A stretch of 64,000 bases of DNA from an uncultured Bacteroides sp. (GCF_910585845.1 NZ_CAJUHF010000013.1:1-64000), one strand, 5' to 3'; numbered from the stretch's first letter, positions 6,953 to 17,397 are shown. Notes: generated by a model not told the origin, from the letters alone. Numbers and translations are program-made.

Positions 6953-9900
6953 ATGAAGAACATAAAGATCTCACTTTATGGCTGTCTGGACAGAATCCGG
7001 CGGTTGTTCTTTGTTGCTTTGTTATCCGTGTTGGCCATGACGGCCAATGCGCAAAGCAAAACAGTTTCGGGAACAGTTGTCGATAAGACTGGTGAAACTA
7101 TTATTGGTGCAAGTGTGGTAGTCAAAGGTACTACCAGCGGTACGATTACCGATATCGACGGTAATTTCACTCTCTCTGGCGTTCCTTCGAATGGAACTAT
7201 TCAAATCAGTTTCGTAGGCTACAAGATGCAGACGATCTCCGTAACAGGAAAGACTACTTTGCATGTAGTTTTGGAAGAAGATTCCGAAATGCTTGCCGAA
7301 GTGGAGGTGGTGGCCTATGGCGTACAGAAGAAAGTAACGGTGACCGGTGCGCTTTCGAGCGTGAAATCGGACGACCTGGTTCGTACACCGGTTTCTTCTG
7401 TTAACAATGTGTTGGCCGGTCAGCTTTCCGGTGTGACCACCGTGCAGTATTCGGGTGAGCCGGGTTCGGACGGTGCTACGATTTTCGTGCGTGGTCAGGG
7501 TACTTGGGCCGATTCCGCCCCGTTGATTCAAGTGGACGGTGTGGAACGTTCTATGGCAGACATTGACCCGGAAGACATCGAAAGCATTACCGTGTTGAAG
7601 GATGCTTCGGCTACGGCCGTATTCGGTGTGCGCGGTGCTAACGGTGTCGTCCTGATTACCACCAAGCGCGGTAAAGAAGGAGAGGCCAAGATTGACATCA
7701 ACACCTCATTCTCAGCATTGACCCCGACGCGCCTCTTGGAACAGGCGAACAGTTATGAATATGGTACTTTCTTCAACCAGATGCAGCGGAACGACTTCGA
7801 TTTCAGCAGCGGCGAAACCTTTAATCCGATGTTCTCCGACGAAGTGCTTCAGAAGTTCAAAGACGGAAGCGACCCCATTCGTTTCCCAAGTATGCGTTGG
7901 ATGGATTACATCATGAAAGATATGACCATGCAGACCAAGCATAATATCAACATCAGCGGAGGTACCAAGACGATGCGTTATTTCGTTTCTGCCGGTTTCA
8001 TGACACAAGGCGGTCTGTTTACCGAGTTCGACGATTTCCATTATGACTACCGTTATCAGCGTTTCAACTATCGCTCCAACTTAGACTTGGACCTTAGTAA
8101 GACTACCACGCTGTCGTTCAATATAGCCGGTACGGTGGACAATGCACAGAAACCCCACACCAGCGGCGGTGCTTCGGGCATGATTATGAGTATGGTGCAG
8201 GCCACTCCTTTCAGCAGCCCGGGTATCATAGACGGCAGATATATCAGTACTACCACCGATTATACCGATGGAGTGACCTTGCCTTTCGTAGGAGGTAATG
8301 GATTGACTTATTACAACAGCGGAGGTACAGGCGGTTATTACCATTATAACAACAACAAATTGCAGATGGACCTTGCCTTGAGTCAGAAGTTGGATTTCAT
8401 CACCAAAGGTCTTGCCTTGAAGCTCAAGGGCTCATATAACAATATGTTCAACGTGACCAAAGAAGGAACGGTGAATCGTGCGTCTTATCTTCCTGTCATC
8501 CAGAGTGATGGTTCGCTTCTTTATCGTAAGGAAGGCGAGAATACTCCTGTCACTTACAGTGAAGAAACCGGCAAGGCACGCGACTGGTATTTTGAAGCCC
8601 AACTGAACTACAACCGCACTTTCGGCGACCATTCCGTAGGTGCATTGATGCTTTATAACCAGAGCAAGGAATATTACCCTAAAACTTATTCGGACATCCC
8701 GCGCGGTTACGTAGGTCTGGTAGGCCGTGTCACTTACGACTACAAGAGCCGTTACATGGCCGAATTCAATGTAGGTTACAACGGTTCCGAAAACTTCCAC
8801 CCCGACCGCCGTTTCGGTGTATTCCCGGCTGGTTCTATCGGATGGGTAGTCAGCGAGGAAAAATTCTTCACTCCCTTGAAAGAAGTCGTTTCTTTCTTGA
8901 AGCTCCGTGCTTCCTGGGGTCTGGTAGGTAATGACAAGGTGGGTGGTTCACGCTTCATGTATCTGGCTGACCCCTATCTGTACAGTGACGCGCTGGGTGC
9001 CCGTGGCGGATATGCCTATAACTTCGGTGTGGAGAACGCAACGACGTTGCCGGCTTATTATGAAGACGTGAACAGCAAGAACAATCCTGAGGTGACTTGG
9101 GAAAAGGCCTTCAAACAGGACTACGGTATCGACATCAATCTCTGGAACGACCGTCTGCGTGCAACTTTCGACTACTATAAGGAGCACCGTACGAACATCC
9201 TGCTGAAAGACTATACGGCACCCTCCATCGTAGGTTTCCAGCCGCCTTACGCCAACTTGGGTGTGGTAGACAGCTGGGGATGGGAAGTCTCCCTGAACTG
9301 GAACCACAAGGTGAACGACAAATTCCGCTACTGGGCTACGCTGAATCTCTCTCACAACCAGAATAAGATTATCGAAAAGAAAGAAACTCCCTATACCAAT
9401 GCTTACCAGTATGAAAAGGGACACCGCATCGGTGCACGCTACATGTACCAGTTCTTCCGTTTCTACGACGAAGACACCCCCCGCCTGTACGAAGAGAAAT
9501 TCGGCCAGCCTTTCCCGAAGCAGCTTGTCGACCTGAAAGAGGGTGATGCCGTGTTTGTGGATTTGGACGGCAACGGCATTATCAATGAAGACGATAAGAC
9601 CCGCGACCTGGGCTATACCGACGACCCGCAATACGTGGCCGGTCTGAATGCCGGTTTTGCATGGAAGGATTTTGAATTTAACATGCAGTGGACGGGGTCT
9701 TGGGACGTATCGCGTGTCATCAGCGACGTATTCCGCTATCCGTTCCTAGACCGTACGACGAAAGACCGTGGCGGTTTGTTGAAGTATCATCTTGAGAATA
9801 CATGGAATCCCGAAAAGGGAGGGCAGGATTATGAGTATCCGCGCGCCACTTGGACCAACGGAGCTACCAACAACTATCAGGATTGTGCTCTTTATGAAAA

Positions 9901-10123
9901 AGACGCGAAGTACCTGCGCCTGAAGACGCTTATGCTTGCCTATAACATGAAGTTCCCCTTCTTCAAGAAGATTGGTTTGGATCGTGCCCAGGTAGCATTT
10001 AGCGGTTACAACCTGCTGACATTCACTCCCTACATCTGGGGTGACCCCGAAACACGTGCCAGCACTTCGCCCTCATATCCGCTTCAACGTACTTATACCA
10101 TTAGTCTAAAACTTAATTTTTAA
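6953..10123 (+). CDS. SusC/RagA-type TonB-dependent outer-membrane transporter (long form)
   Basis: This outer-membrane beta-barrel imports oligosaccharides with its SusD partner, powered by TonB. The 1056-residue protein has a signal peptide ending near residue 34 (TANAQ). A carboxypeptidase-D-like regulatory domain follows (about 38-110, 'SGTVVDKTGETIIGASVVV'), then a linker, the plug (about 120-235, with 'VFGVRGANGVVLITTKRG'), and a barrel to a C-terminal 'ISLKLNF' ending in Phe. It heads a four-gene block in which the next gene starts 6 bp downstream. No glycosidase or sigma/anti-sigma pair is next to it, so the substrate is unknown. The same long-short SusC order occurs in the xylan operon at 47-57 kb. 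Confidence 0.93.
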   Translation: MKNIKISLYGCLDRIRRLFFVALLSVLAMTANAQSKTVSGTVVDKTGETIIGASVVVKGTTSGTITDIDGNFTLSGVPSNGTIQISFVGYKMQTISVTGKTTLHVVLEEDSEMLAEVEVVAYGVQKKVTVTGALSSVKSDDLVRTPVSSVNNVLAGQLSGVTTVQYSGEPGSDGATIFVRGQGTWADSAPLIQVDGVERSMADIDPEDIESITVLKDASATAVFGVRGANGVVLITTKRGKEGEAKIDINTSFSALTPTRLLEQANSYEYGTFFNQMQRNDFDFSSGETFNPMFSDEVLQKFKDGSDPIRFPSMRWMDYIMKDMTMQTKHNINISGGTKTMRYFVSAGFMTQGGLFTEFDDFHYDYRYQRFNYRSNLDLDLSKTTTLSFNIAGTVDNAQKPHTSGGASGMIMSMVQATPFSSPGIIDGRYISTTTDYTDGVTLPFVGGNGLTYYNSGGTGGYYHYNNNKLQMDLALSQKLDFITKGLALKLKGSYNNMFNVTKEGTVNRASYLPVIQSDGSLLYRKEGENTPVTYSEETGKARDWYFEAQLNYNRTFGDHSVGALMLYNQSKEYYPKTYSDIPRGYVGLVGRVTYDYKSRYMAEFNVGYNGSENFHPDRRFGVFPAGSIGWVVSEEKFFTPLKEVVSFLKLRASWGLVGNDKVGGSRFMYLADPYLYSDALGARGGYAYNFGVENATTLPAYYEDVNSKNNPEVTWEKAFKQDYGIDINLWNDRLRATFDYYKEHRTNILLKDYTAPSIVGFQPPYANLGVVDSWGWEVSLNWNHKVNDKFRYWATLNLSHNQNKIIEKKETPYTNAYQYEKGHRIGARYMYQFFRFYDEDTPRLYEEKFGQPFPKQLVDLKEGDAVFVDLDGNGIINEDDKTRDLGYTDDPQYVAGLNAGFAWKDFEFNMQWTGSWDVSRVISDVFRYPFLDRTTKDRGGLLKYHLENTWNPEKGGQDYEYPRATWTNGATNNYQDCALYEKDAKYLRLKTLMLAYNMKFPFFKKIGLDRAQVAFSGYNLLTFTPYIWGDPETRASTSPSYPLQRTYTISLKLNF

Positions 10124-10129
10124 GAGAAA

Positions 10130-12175
10130 ATGAAACTGAATATCAAACATATCATAGGTGTAGCAGCCGTAGCTACTCTCGGAATGGTTTCTTGTACCGA
10201 TGAGATCAAGTTCGGAAATGCCTTTTTGGAAAAGGCCCCGGGCGGTACGGTGACTGCCGATGAGGTATTTTCCAATCCGGAATATACCCGTAACTTCCTG
10301 GCAAGTGTTTACTCTACGCAGTATTATAACCTGCCTGCCAATTCCACAAACAATGCCCCGCAGTGTCAGAACTATTGGAAGGGAATGCCCGATGCGCTGG
10401 GAGATGACTTCCATCTGTTCTTCAACAATACCATTGTATTTACCAAATACTATAACGGTTCGCTGACTTCGGCTATCGACAACAAGAAGAACGGAAATAT
10501 TTATCCTTATACGAATGAATATATCTGGGAGAATATACGTCACTGCTGGATTCTGATTGAACGCATCAACGAGGTGCCTGACATGAGCGATGCCGAGAAG
10601 GCGCGTATAGCCGACGAGGCACGATGTCTGATGGCTTATACTTATTTTATCGCTTTCCGTTGGTATGGCGGTCTGCCTATTATCCGTCAGTCGTTCAGCG
10701 GTGCAGAGAGCAGTTACGATCTGCCACGTGCCAGTGTGGAAGCTACTGTGGATTTCATGTTGGAATTGCTGGATACCGTAATCGGCAACAAGGCATTGCC
10801 TTGGGCCTATACCGGTGCTGAAGCAAAGTCTGAAACCGGACACTGGACTTTGGCTGGTGCTATGGCACTGAAATGTAAAGTCTTGGCTTTTGCCGCATCA
10901 CCTTTGTTCAATGACGCTCAGCCTTACTATCAAGGTAAATATACGACAGAATCCGAACTTTGTTCCTGGTATGGTGGCAGCAAACCCGAACTGTGGACAC
11001 AACTGAAGAAGGCATGCGACGATTTCTTTGCACAATTGAAGAGCCAGGGACATTATCAGTTTATAAAACCGATCGGCAATACGCAGGAAGATTACCGTTA
11101 TGCTTTCCGTAGCGGCTATATCCTGCAAAACAGTACGGAGATCCTGCACAGTGTCCGCCGTAGTAAAAATGCTCATGGCAACGACTATGGTTGGTATAAT
11201 TTAGGCTGGGGAGGAAAAGCTGATGGTAGCGGAGGTAATGACCGTTACTCTTATTGTCCGACACAAGAATACATCGAGATGTTCCCCTGGGCAGACGGAA
11301 CTCCGTTCGATTGGGAAAAGGCGGAAAAAGAAGGCAAATTGGACTATATGTTTGTGAAGGGAGATACCGTGAAAGGCAGGCAGCAGTTGCAGAACCTTCG
11401 TTATACCCGCGACCCTCGTCTGTATGAAACTGCAATAGTGAACGGTGCACGCCAGACCGTGAACTGGGGTGACGGACGTTCCAGCGGTAATAACTGGGAA
11501 ACTTGGGTAGGTGGTACTACTGCCGGCACCAATTCTAAGACCAATTCGGGTAAGTACGCTACCGGTTACCGCATGCTGAAATATATAGTAGGTGAAGCCA
11601 TGCGAAGGAAGTTCCCGCAGTGGAATGCCATCATGTTGAGCGATATCTACTTGACTTACGCAGAAGCTATCGTTCAGACCGGAGGAAGTTTCACTGATGC
11701 CATCAGCTATGTGGATGAAGTGCGTGCCCGCGTGGGTCTGAAAGGACTGGTGGAATGTAATCCCGACAAGAACCTGACATCAAACAAAGAAAATCTGCTG
11801 GCAGAAATCATGCGCGAACGCGCTTGCGACTTGGCTTTCCAAAACGAACGCTACTTCGACTTGATCCGCTACAAGCGCGCCGACTTGTTGGGACGTCCGC
11901 TCCACGGCTTGCGTATCTATCGCTTGGTGAAGGACAAAGACGGTAAATGGGTGCGTTCTGAAACCCAATGGTACAACAAGTCATTGAATAAGGGCTTGTC
12001 GGAAGATGATCCTAACTTCTACGAGCCGTCACATTTCGATTACGAACGCTTCCAGATTACTACCGGTGCCCGTGCCTGGTGGTCGGATGGATTTGATCCG
12101 AAGTGGTACTTGCAGCCGTTCCCCATAACGGAAGTGAACAAGAATTACGGTTTGGTACAGAATGCCGGATGGTAA
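10130..12175 (+). CDS. SusD/RagB-type surface glycan-binding lipoprotein
   Basis: This is the cell-surface partner of the SusC encoded just upstream. It begins with a lipoprotein signal ending 'GMVSC' at Cys22, followed by the acidic surface-export stretch TDEIKF. The length of 681 residues is on the long side for SusD. The C-terminal half contains the family's 'RERACDLAFQNERYFDLIRY' segment and the usual closing 'YLQPFPITEVNKN' and 'QNAGW' end. The gap to the upstream gene is 6 bp. Binding residues cannot be named from sequence alone. Confidence 0.92.
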   Translation: MKLNIKHIIGVAAVATLGMVSCTDEIKFGNAFLEKAPGGTVTADEVFSNPEYTRNFLASVYSTQYYNLPANSTNNAPQCQNYWKGMPDALGDDFHLFFNNTIVFTKYYNGSLTSAIDNKKNGNIYPYTNEYIWENIRHCWILIERINEVPDMSDAEKARIADEARCLMAYTYFIAFRWYGGLPIIRQSFSGAESSYDLPRASVEATVDFMLELLDTVIGNKALPWAYTGAEAKSETGHWTLAGAMALKCKVLAFAASPLFNDAQPYYQGKYTTESELCSWYGGSKPELWTQLKKACDDFFAQLKSQGHYQFIKPIGNTQEDYRYAFRSGYILQNSTEILHSVRRSKNAHGNDYGWYNLGWGGKADGSGGNDRYSYCPTQEYIEMFPWADGTPFDWEKAEKEGKLDYMFVKGDTVKGRQQLQNLRYTRDPRLYETAIVNGARQTVNWGDGRSSGNNWETWVGGTTAGTNSKTNSGKYATGYRMLKYIVGEAMRRKFPQWNAIMLSDIYLTYAEAIVQTGGSFTDAISYVDEVRARVGLKGLVECNPDKNLTSNKENLLAEIMRERACDLAFQNERYFDLIRYKRADLLGRPLHGLRIYRLVKDKDGKWVRSETQWYNKSLNKGLSEDDPNFYEPSHFDYERFQITTGARAWWSDGFDPKWYLQPFPITEVNKNYGLVQNAGW

Positions 12176-12224
12176 TTCCCTTTAATAATGAACAATCAAA
12201 ATGTATAAAGTAAAATAATACGTT

Positions 12225-15041
12225 ATGAATAAAAAATATATAATTGTGTTGTCGCTCTTAGCAGGTCTGTGCCTGCCGACGACGGCACAGGAATCAAACG
12301 AAGAACAGACCGACAAGTTTGTAGGCCAGACCATCGATGTAGGTGCCGAGCGATTACTGACCCGTGAAGAGTCTACCGGTTCAGTATCGATCATCAGTTC
12401 CGAAACGACCGACCGTCGCAGTGCCAAGAATATCGGCAACTCCATTCTCGGCCAGGGCAATGGCTTGATATCGTTGCAGAGCGGCGGACGTTATGCTGAT
12501 GCAAATCCCACTTTTTTTGTACGTGGACTGCAGACATTGAACGACAAGAACTCTCCGTTAGTCATGGTCGACGGCATTCAACGGGACATTACCAGCATCG
12601 CTCCCGAAGAAGTGGAAAACGTCATTGTCCTGAAAGATGCGGCAGCCGTTGCCATCTATGGATATAAGGGCATCAATGGAGCCATCAACATCATTACCAA
12701 ACGAGGCAAATACAACACGCGAAGTGTAAAGGTGTCATACGACCACCTGTTTACTACGCTTGCCAACAAGCCCAAGTTTGTAGATGGCTATACCTACGGG
12801 CTGGCTATCAACGAAGCACGTGCCAATGACGGTCTGGCTCCACGTTACAGCAATAACGAACTCAATGCTTTACGCAATGGGACAATGCCTTATCTCTACC
12901 CGAGCGTGAACTGGGTGGATGAAACGTTCCGCGACAATGCAATGACCGACAAGTATAACATCGAGTTCCGTGGCGGCGGTCAAAAATTCCGTTACTACAC
13001 CATGATAGACTTGATTTCCAATAAGGGATTTGTGAAGGAGTACAATTTGAATGAAGGCTACTCCACACAAGACAAGTATGTGAAAGGCAACCTGCGTATG
13101 AACATGGACATCGACCTGACCGAGACCACCGATGTACAAGTGAACCTGTTGGGTGTATTGCAGGAGACATCCCGTCCGGGTGCACAGGCCAACCTTTGGG
13201 ATATGGTTTACACGGTGCCTTCTGCCGCATTCCCCATCAGGGATGCAAACGGCATTTGGGGAGGTAGTGACACATGGGCAGGTACGCTGAACCCTGTAGC
13301 ACAGAGTGCCGGTGCGGCTTACTATAAGAATCACACCCGTTCATTCTTTGCCGACATGAAGTTGACCCAGGATCTTTCCGGCCTGACCAAAGGCTTGGGA
13401 GCATTTGTACGCATCAGCTATGACAACATTGCCAATATCTTTGAGAACCATAGCAAGGAATATGTCTACAGCGTCAATGCGCCCACATGGGCAGACGGTG
13501 CCAATGAGCCTACAGTAAAGAGCGCCACTTATGGCAAGGACAGTGAAATGGGCACGGAAGCGAAAACAAATACCTTCGACCGCCTGCTTCATTTTGATTT
13601 GGGCTTTAATTATCAGCGTACGTTCGGTGACCATAGCATCTACAGCCAGTTGAAATGGGACTACGAGAGCAACGATCCGAGCGGTATCAACAATACGGTG
13701 AACCGCCAGAACATTACCTGGTGGTCGCACTACGGTTATATGAACCGCTACTTCGTAGACCTCGCTTTGGTGGAAAGTGCCAGCAGCCGTTTGGCTCCCG
13801 GTACCAAATGGGCTTTCTCGCCTACGGTGTCGGCCGCATGGGTCATCTCTAAGGAAAAGTTCATGGAAGACGTGAAATGGGTGAACTTCTTGAAACTGCG
13901 TGCATCGGCAGGTATCATCAATGTAGACAACTTGCCGGGTGATGAAGTCTGGTCGTACTATGCCCAGCAATATGGTACTTCGGGAGGTGTCTATCCTTTC
14001 GACAGCGGTTGGAACTCAGAATTCGGACGTACCTACCTCGGACGAATGGCTACGGCTAATCCGAAACACGAAAAAGCCTATAAATACAATGTAGGTGTAG
14101 ATGCGAAGCTTTTCGGCAGCCTGGATGTGACTCTTGATTTCTGGAAAGAACACCGTACAGACATTTGGGTGACATCGGAAGGTAAGTATTCGGCTATACT
14201 CGGTATGGATACTCCGTACGAAAATGCAGGTATCGTAGACAGCAAGGGTATAGAAGTTGGCCTTGACTATAACAAGAAACTCGGCCAGGTGGATTTCAAT
14301 ATCGGAGGAAACTTCTCGTTGAACAAGAATGAGATCAAGGAGATGCTGGAAGAACCCCGCCAATATGCCAACCTGGTGCAGACTGGCAATCCTTACAAGC
14401 AGACTTACGGCTTGGAGGCCATCGGTTTCTTCAAGGATGAAGCAGACATCGCCGCAAGTCCCAAGCAGACATTCTCTACGGTGAAACCCGGTGACATCAA
14501 ATATCGCGACGTGAATGGCGACAACATCATCGACGCCAACGATAAAGTGGCTATCGGCTACAGTACCACTTGTCCGGAAATCTACTATACGTTGCATTTA
14601 GGTGCAGAGTGGAAAGGCCTCGGATTCTATGCCATGTTCCAGGGAACAGGCAACTATAGTGCAGTACTCAACACCAAGAGCATGTACTGGCCTCTGATAA
14701 ACAATACCAATATCTCACAATATGCTTACGACAATCGTTGGACACCGCAGAATCAGAATGCCAAGTTCCCACGCCTGAGCAGCCAAAGCAATGCCAATAA
14801 CTACCAAACTTCAACCCTTTGGTTGGCAGACCGCTCCTTCTTCAAGCTGCGCAATCTGGAAGTGTACTACAAATTGCCTGCTTCTTGGCTGAAAAAGACG
14901 AAATTTATGAATGCCGCCAAGTTGTACGTGCGTGGTATCGACCTCTTCAGCTTCGACCATATTGATGAGAACGATCCCGAAGCATACGGTGTCAACCAGA
15001 TGACAAAAAGCGTTGCGCTGGGTCTGAGTGTTACGTTTTAA
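12225..15041 (+). CDS. SusC-type TonB-dependent transporter (short form, lacks the N-terminal extension)
   Basis: This is a second outer-membrane transporter in the same operon. The 938-residue protein has a signal peptide (cut near 'TTAQ') and then goes almost directly into the plug ('STGSVSIISSE', 'FFVRGLQTLNDKNSPLVMVD', 'AIYGYKGINGAINIITKRG'). The carboxypeptidase-D-like domain of the upstream SusC is missing. The barrel ends 'ALGLSVTF' with the expected aromatic last residue. It starts 49 bp after the previous SusD and is followed by its own SusD. Short SusC proteins of this type are the second pair in xus-like operons. Confidence 0.9.
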   Translation: MNKKYIIVLSLLAGLCLPTTAQESNEEQTDKFVGQTIDVGAERLLTREESTGSVSIISSETTDRRSAKNIGNSILGQGNGLISLQSGGRYADANPTFFVRGLQTLNDKNSPLVMVDGIQRDITSIAPEEVENVIVLKDAAAVAIYGYKGINGAINIITKRGKYNTRSVKVSYDHLFTTLANKPKFVDGYTYGLAINEARANDGLAPRYSNNELNALRNGTMPYLYPSVNWVDETFRDNAMTDKYNIEFRGGGQKFRYYTMIDLISNKGFVKEYNLNEGYSTQDKYVKGNLRMNMDIDLTETTDVQVNLLGVLQETSRPGAQANLWDMVYTVPSAAFPIRDANGIWGGSDTWAGTLNPVAQSAGAAYYKNHTRSFFADMKLTQDLSGLTKGLGAFVRISYDNIANIFENHSKEYVYSVNAPTWADGANEPTVKSATYGKDSEMGTEAKTNTFDRLLHFDLGFNYQRTFGDHSIYSQLKWDYESNDPSGINNTVNRQNITWWSHYGYMNRYFVDLALVESASSRLAPGTKWAFSPTVSAAWVISKEKFMEDVKWVNFLKLRASAGIINVDNLPGDEVWSYYAQQYGTSGGVYPFDSGWNSEFGRTYLGRMATANPKHEKAYKYNVGVDAKLFGSLDVTLDFWKEHRTDIWVTSEGKYSAILGMDTPYENAGIVDSKGIEVGLDYNKKLGQVDFNIGGNFSLNKNEIKEMLEEPRQYANLVQTGNPYKQTYGLEAIGFFKDEADIAASPKQTFSTVKPGDIKYRDVNGDNIIDANDKVAIGYSTTCPEIYYTLHLGAEWKGLGFYAMFQGTGNYSAVLNTKSMYWPLINNTNISQYAYDNRWTPQNQNAKFPRLSSQSNANNYQTSTLWLADRSFFKLRNLEVYYKLPASWLKKTKFMNAAKLYVRGIDLFSFDHIDENDPEAYGVNQMTKSVALGLSVTF

Positions 15042-15070
15042 TTTAATGAACGAATTAATACATTAGAATT

Positions 15071-16801
15071 ATGATCAATAAAATAAGGACATCAGTCTTT
15101 GTCGTATGTGCAGCCGGATGCTTGGCTTCATGTTCCGATCAGATGGATTACAATGAGTACAACATCTTCGACAAGGACTATATAACACAAAACTTCAAGA
15201 ATGTAGGTGGATTCATGACCGATATCTACAATACCGTGGATTATGATTTCGGCAACTATTCATCGGGTGCCATGCAGGCATCTGCAACGGACGAAAGCGA
15301 GTACAGCATTTTGGGTAATGCTATCGAAGATTTCTACAATGGTGCCTGGAGCCCTACCAATGCGAAATCGTCTGTATGGACCAATATGTACAAGGGCATC
15401 AGTACTTGCAACCATGTGATTCACGAATTGCAGGGCCTGTCGTTCGACGAACTGAAACTGAACAGCGACTATGCCGCCCAACTTCACCGTTATGAGAACT
15501 ACAAGTACGAAAGCCGCTTTATGCGTGCTTACTTCTACTTCTGTCTGGTTCGCCAGTATGGTGATGTACCTTTGGTGACACAGCAAATCACTGCTGAAGA
15601 AGCCAACTCCATAAGCCAAACATCGGCAGATGATATCTTTAAGTTCATCATGGATGAATGTGCGGATATCCAGTCGTTGATTATCGAAGATTACAGTAAC
15701 CTGGGAGAACTTTCTACCGGTACGGAAGAGACCGGCCGCGCAGACCGGCTTGCCGTGCTTGCGCTGAAAGCTCGTGCAGCTTTGTATTGGGCCAGTCCGC
15801 TTTTCAATCCCAATGGTGACAAGGAACGTTACCGTACGGCTGCTTTGTATACCAAGGAGTTGCTTGATGCTGCCCAGAAACGTGGCAAAGACCTTACTGC
15901 CAAGTATGCGGATTTATGGGCCGCCGAAAGTTTCAATACCCCCGGCATCATGAAGGAAATCCTGTACGGTCGCCGTTATTATAAAAATTCCTCCGGCGAC
16001 AACATGGTGGAAACCAACAATTATCCTGTAGGTATAGAAGGTGGTGCGGGTGGTAACTGTCCTACTCAGAACCTAGTAGATGCATACGATATGCTCAATG
16101 GTAAATCTATCGGTGAAGCCGGTTCTGAATATGACGAGAAGAATCCTTATCAGAATCGCGACCCTCGCTTGGCAGCTACGGTGGCTGTGAACGGTGACCA
16201 ATGGCCTACATATTCCGGTGCCGCCAAGATTGAAACATTCCACGGCGGCGTCAATGGCGAGCCTCTGACCGGTGCCACACCTACTGGCTATTACCTCAAA
16301 AAGCTTTGTAACGGTGCCATCTCATTGGCAAGCAACAGCAAGTTTACGGCATCACGCCATACTTGGTTGACCTTCCGTATGGGTGAATTTTATTTGAATT
16401 ATGCCGAAGCGGTATTCAAGTATTTAGGTGATGCGAATGCTGTCACTGTAGAATTTCCGATGTCGGCTTGTGCTGCTGCCAGCATGACGCGCAAGCGTGC
16501 CGGTATGCCCGCTTTTGAAGAAGGCATGGATGCCGCTACGTTCTGGACTAAGTTATGCAACGAACGTTTTGTGGAGCTGGCTTTTGAAGGTCATCGTTTC
16601 TGGGATGTCCGCCGTTGGAAAGAGGCCGATAAGTATTTCAAGAATATCGTTGAAATGAAGTTGACCAAAGAAACTGACGGAAGCATTACTTATACTCGCA
16701 AGAACGTATCCCGCCAATGGGACGACAAGATGTATTTCTTCCCCATTCCACAAACGGAATTGATCAAAAACAAGAACTTGAAGCAAAATTCGGGTTGGTA
16801 A
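15071..16801 (+). CDS. SusD/RagB-type lipoprotein, second pair
   Basis: This is the surface binding partner of the short SusC encoded 29 bp upstream. The signal ends 'GCLASC' with the lipid-bearing Cys near residue 21, followed by SDQMDYNEY, an acidic export signal. The 576 residues include 'LCNERFVELAFEGHRFWDVR', the hallmark segment of RagB/SusD proteins, and end 'LKQNSGW'. A strong hairpin 31 bp after the stop closes the operon. No surface glycan-binding lipoprotein or enzyme follows, which is unusual. Confidence 0.92.
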   Translation: MINKIRTSVFVVCAAGCLASCSDQMDYNEYNIFDKDYITQNFKNVGGFMTDIYNTVDYDFGNYSSGAMQASATDESEYSILGNAIEDFYNGAWSPTNAKSSVWTNMYKGISTCNHVIHELQGLSFDELKLNSDYAAQLHRYENYKYESRFMRAYFYFCLVRQYGDVPLVTQQITAEEANSISQTSADDIFKFIMDECADIQSLIIEDYSNLGELSTGTEETGRADRLAVLALKARAALYWASPLFNPNGDKERYRTAALYTKELLDAAQKRGKDLTAKYADLWAAESFNTPGIMKEILYGRRYYKNSSGDNMVETNNYPVGIEGGAGGNCPTQNLVDAYDMLNGKSIGEAGSEYDEKNPYQNRDPRLAATVAVNGDQWPTYSGAAKIETFHGGVNGEPLTGATPTGYYLKKLCNGAISLASNSKFTASRHTWLTFRMGEFYLNYAEAVFKYLGDANAVTVEFPMSACAAASMTRKRAGMPAFEEGMDAATFWTKLCNERFVELAFEGHRFWDVRRWKEADKYFKNIVEMKLTKETDGSITYTRKNVSRQWDDKMYFFPIPQTELIKNKNLKQNSGW

Positions 16802-16832
16802 AGAATATTCAATAGGTAAACGACAATAGAAT

Positions 16833-16868
16833 GAGAGCGTATCCAAACAGGTTGTTTGATACGCTCTC
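16833..16868 (+). terminator. Terminator of the first SusC/SusD operon
   Basis: The arms GAGAGCGTATC (16833-16843) and GATACGCTCTC (16858-16868) form an 11-bp stem, and the inner bases CAAACA/TGTTTG can extend it. It is followed by TTGTTAT, a weak U-tract. Confidence 0.75.
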
Positions 16869-17042
16869 TTGTTATCTATATATCTTCTTTTCTTACCATA
16901 TGCCGTTTTTCCGAAAACGAGAATCAAAAAATAACTATCCGTTGGCAAAATCAAATAGATATAACATTATGCGAAACTTGGATATTTTATAGGTAGGAAT
17001 AAACTTTTTTATACCTTTGCAATGTCACCTTAACTTGACAGC

Positions 17043-17196
17043 ATGAAGAGAACAGTAAAAACGTTTATATATACACTGGCTGAAAGCGGACAATGCAGCC
17101 ATTCAAGAAGCCATAGACGAAACATATGCCGGGAAAATGGATGTCAGCCGCCTGTATGCAACGGTAGGAGCACATATTTACATCTGGAGACACTGA
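17043..17196 (+). pseudogene. Short frameshifted coding remnant, family not recognised
   Basis: After ATG at 17043 the first ten codons (MKRTVKTFIY) run into a second frame from 17077. That frame reads 'WLKADNAAIQEAIDETYAGK' and continues to a stop at 17194, about 40 residues of protein-like composition. A single-base shift near 17075 would join the two. It may be the remnant of a small gene or the edge of a deleted one. The remainder of 16869-17397 shows only short AACTCC repeats (17271-17296) and the promoter of the next operon. Confidence 0.25.
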
Positions 17197-17367
17197 TTTT
17201 TCTACGATATGATGATATCGCCACCGACATGTATCGGCTTTGGCTCCTAAGCCGACTTGTCGTCTGATGACTCCCTTCAACTCCTTTAACTCCTGCAAAT
17301 GAAGAAGCTATGGGGAGAAGGCTTGACGTTTTCTTAACTGACTGGCATATAAATCAAGATTTATATC

Positions 17368-17375
17368 TATCTTTG
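17368..17375 (+). promoter_or_regulatory. Candidate -7 box of the DUF5063 operon
   Basis: TATCTTTG followed by GC lies 23 bp upstream of the ATG at 17398 and fits TAnnTTTG. It would give a short leader. A -33 TTTG is not evident. Confidence 0.5.
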
Positions 17376-17397
17376 CATCTCCAAATCAAATATAAAT

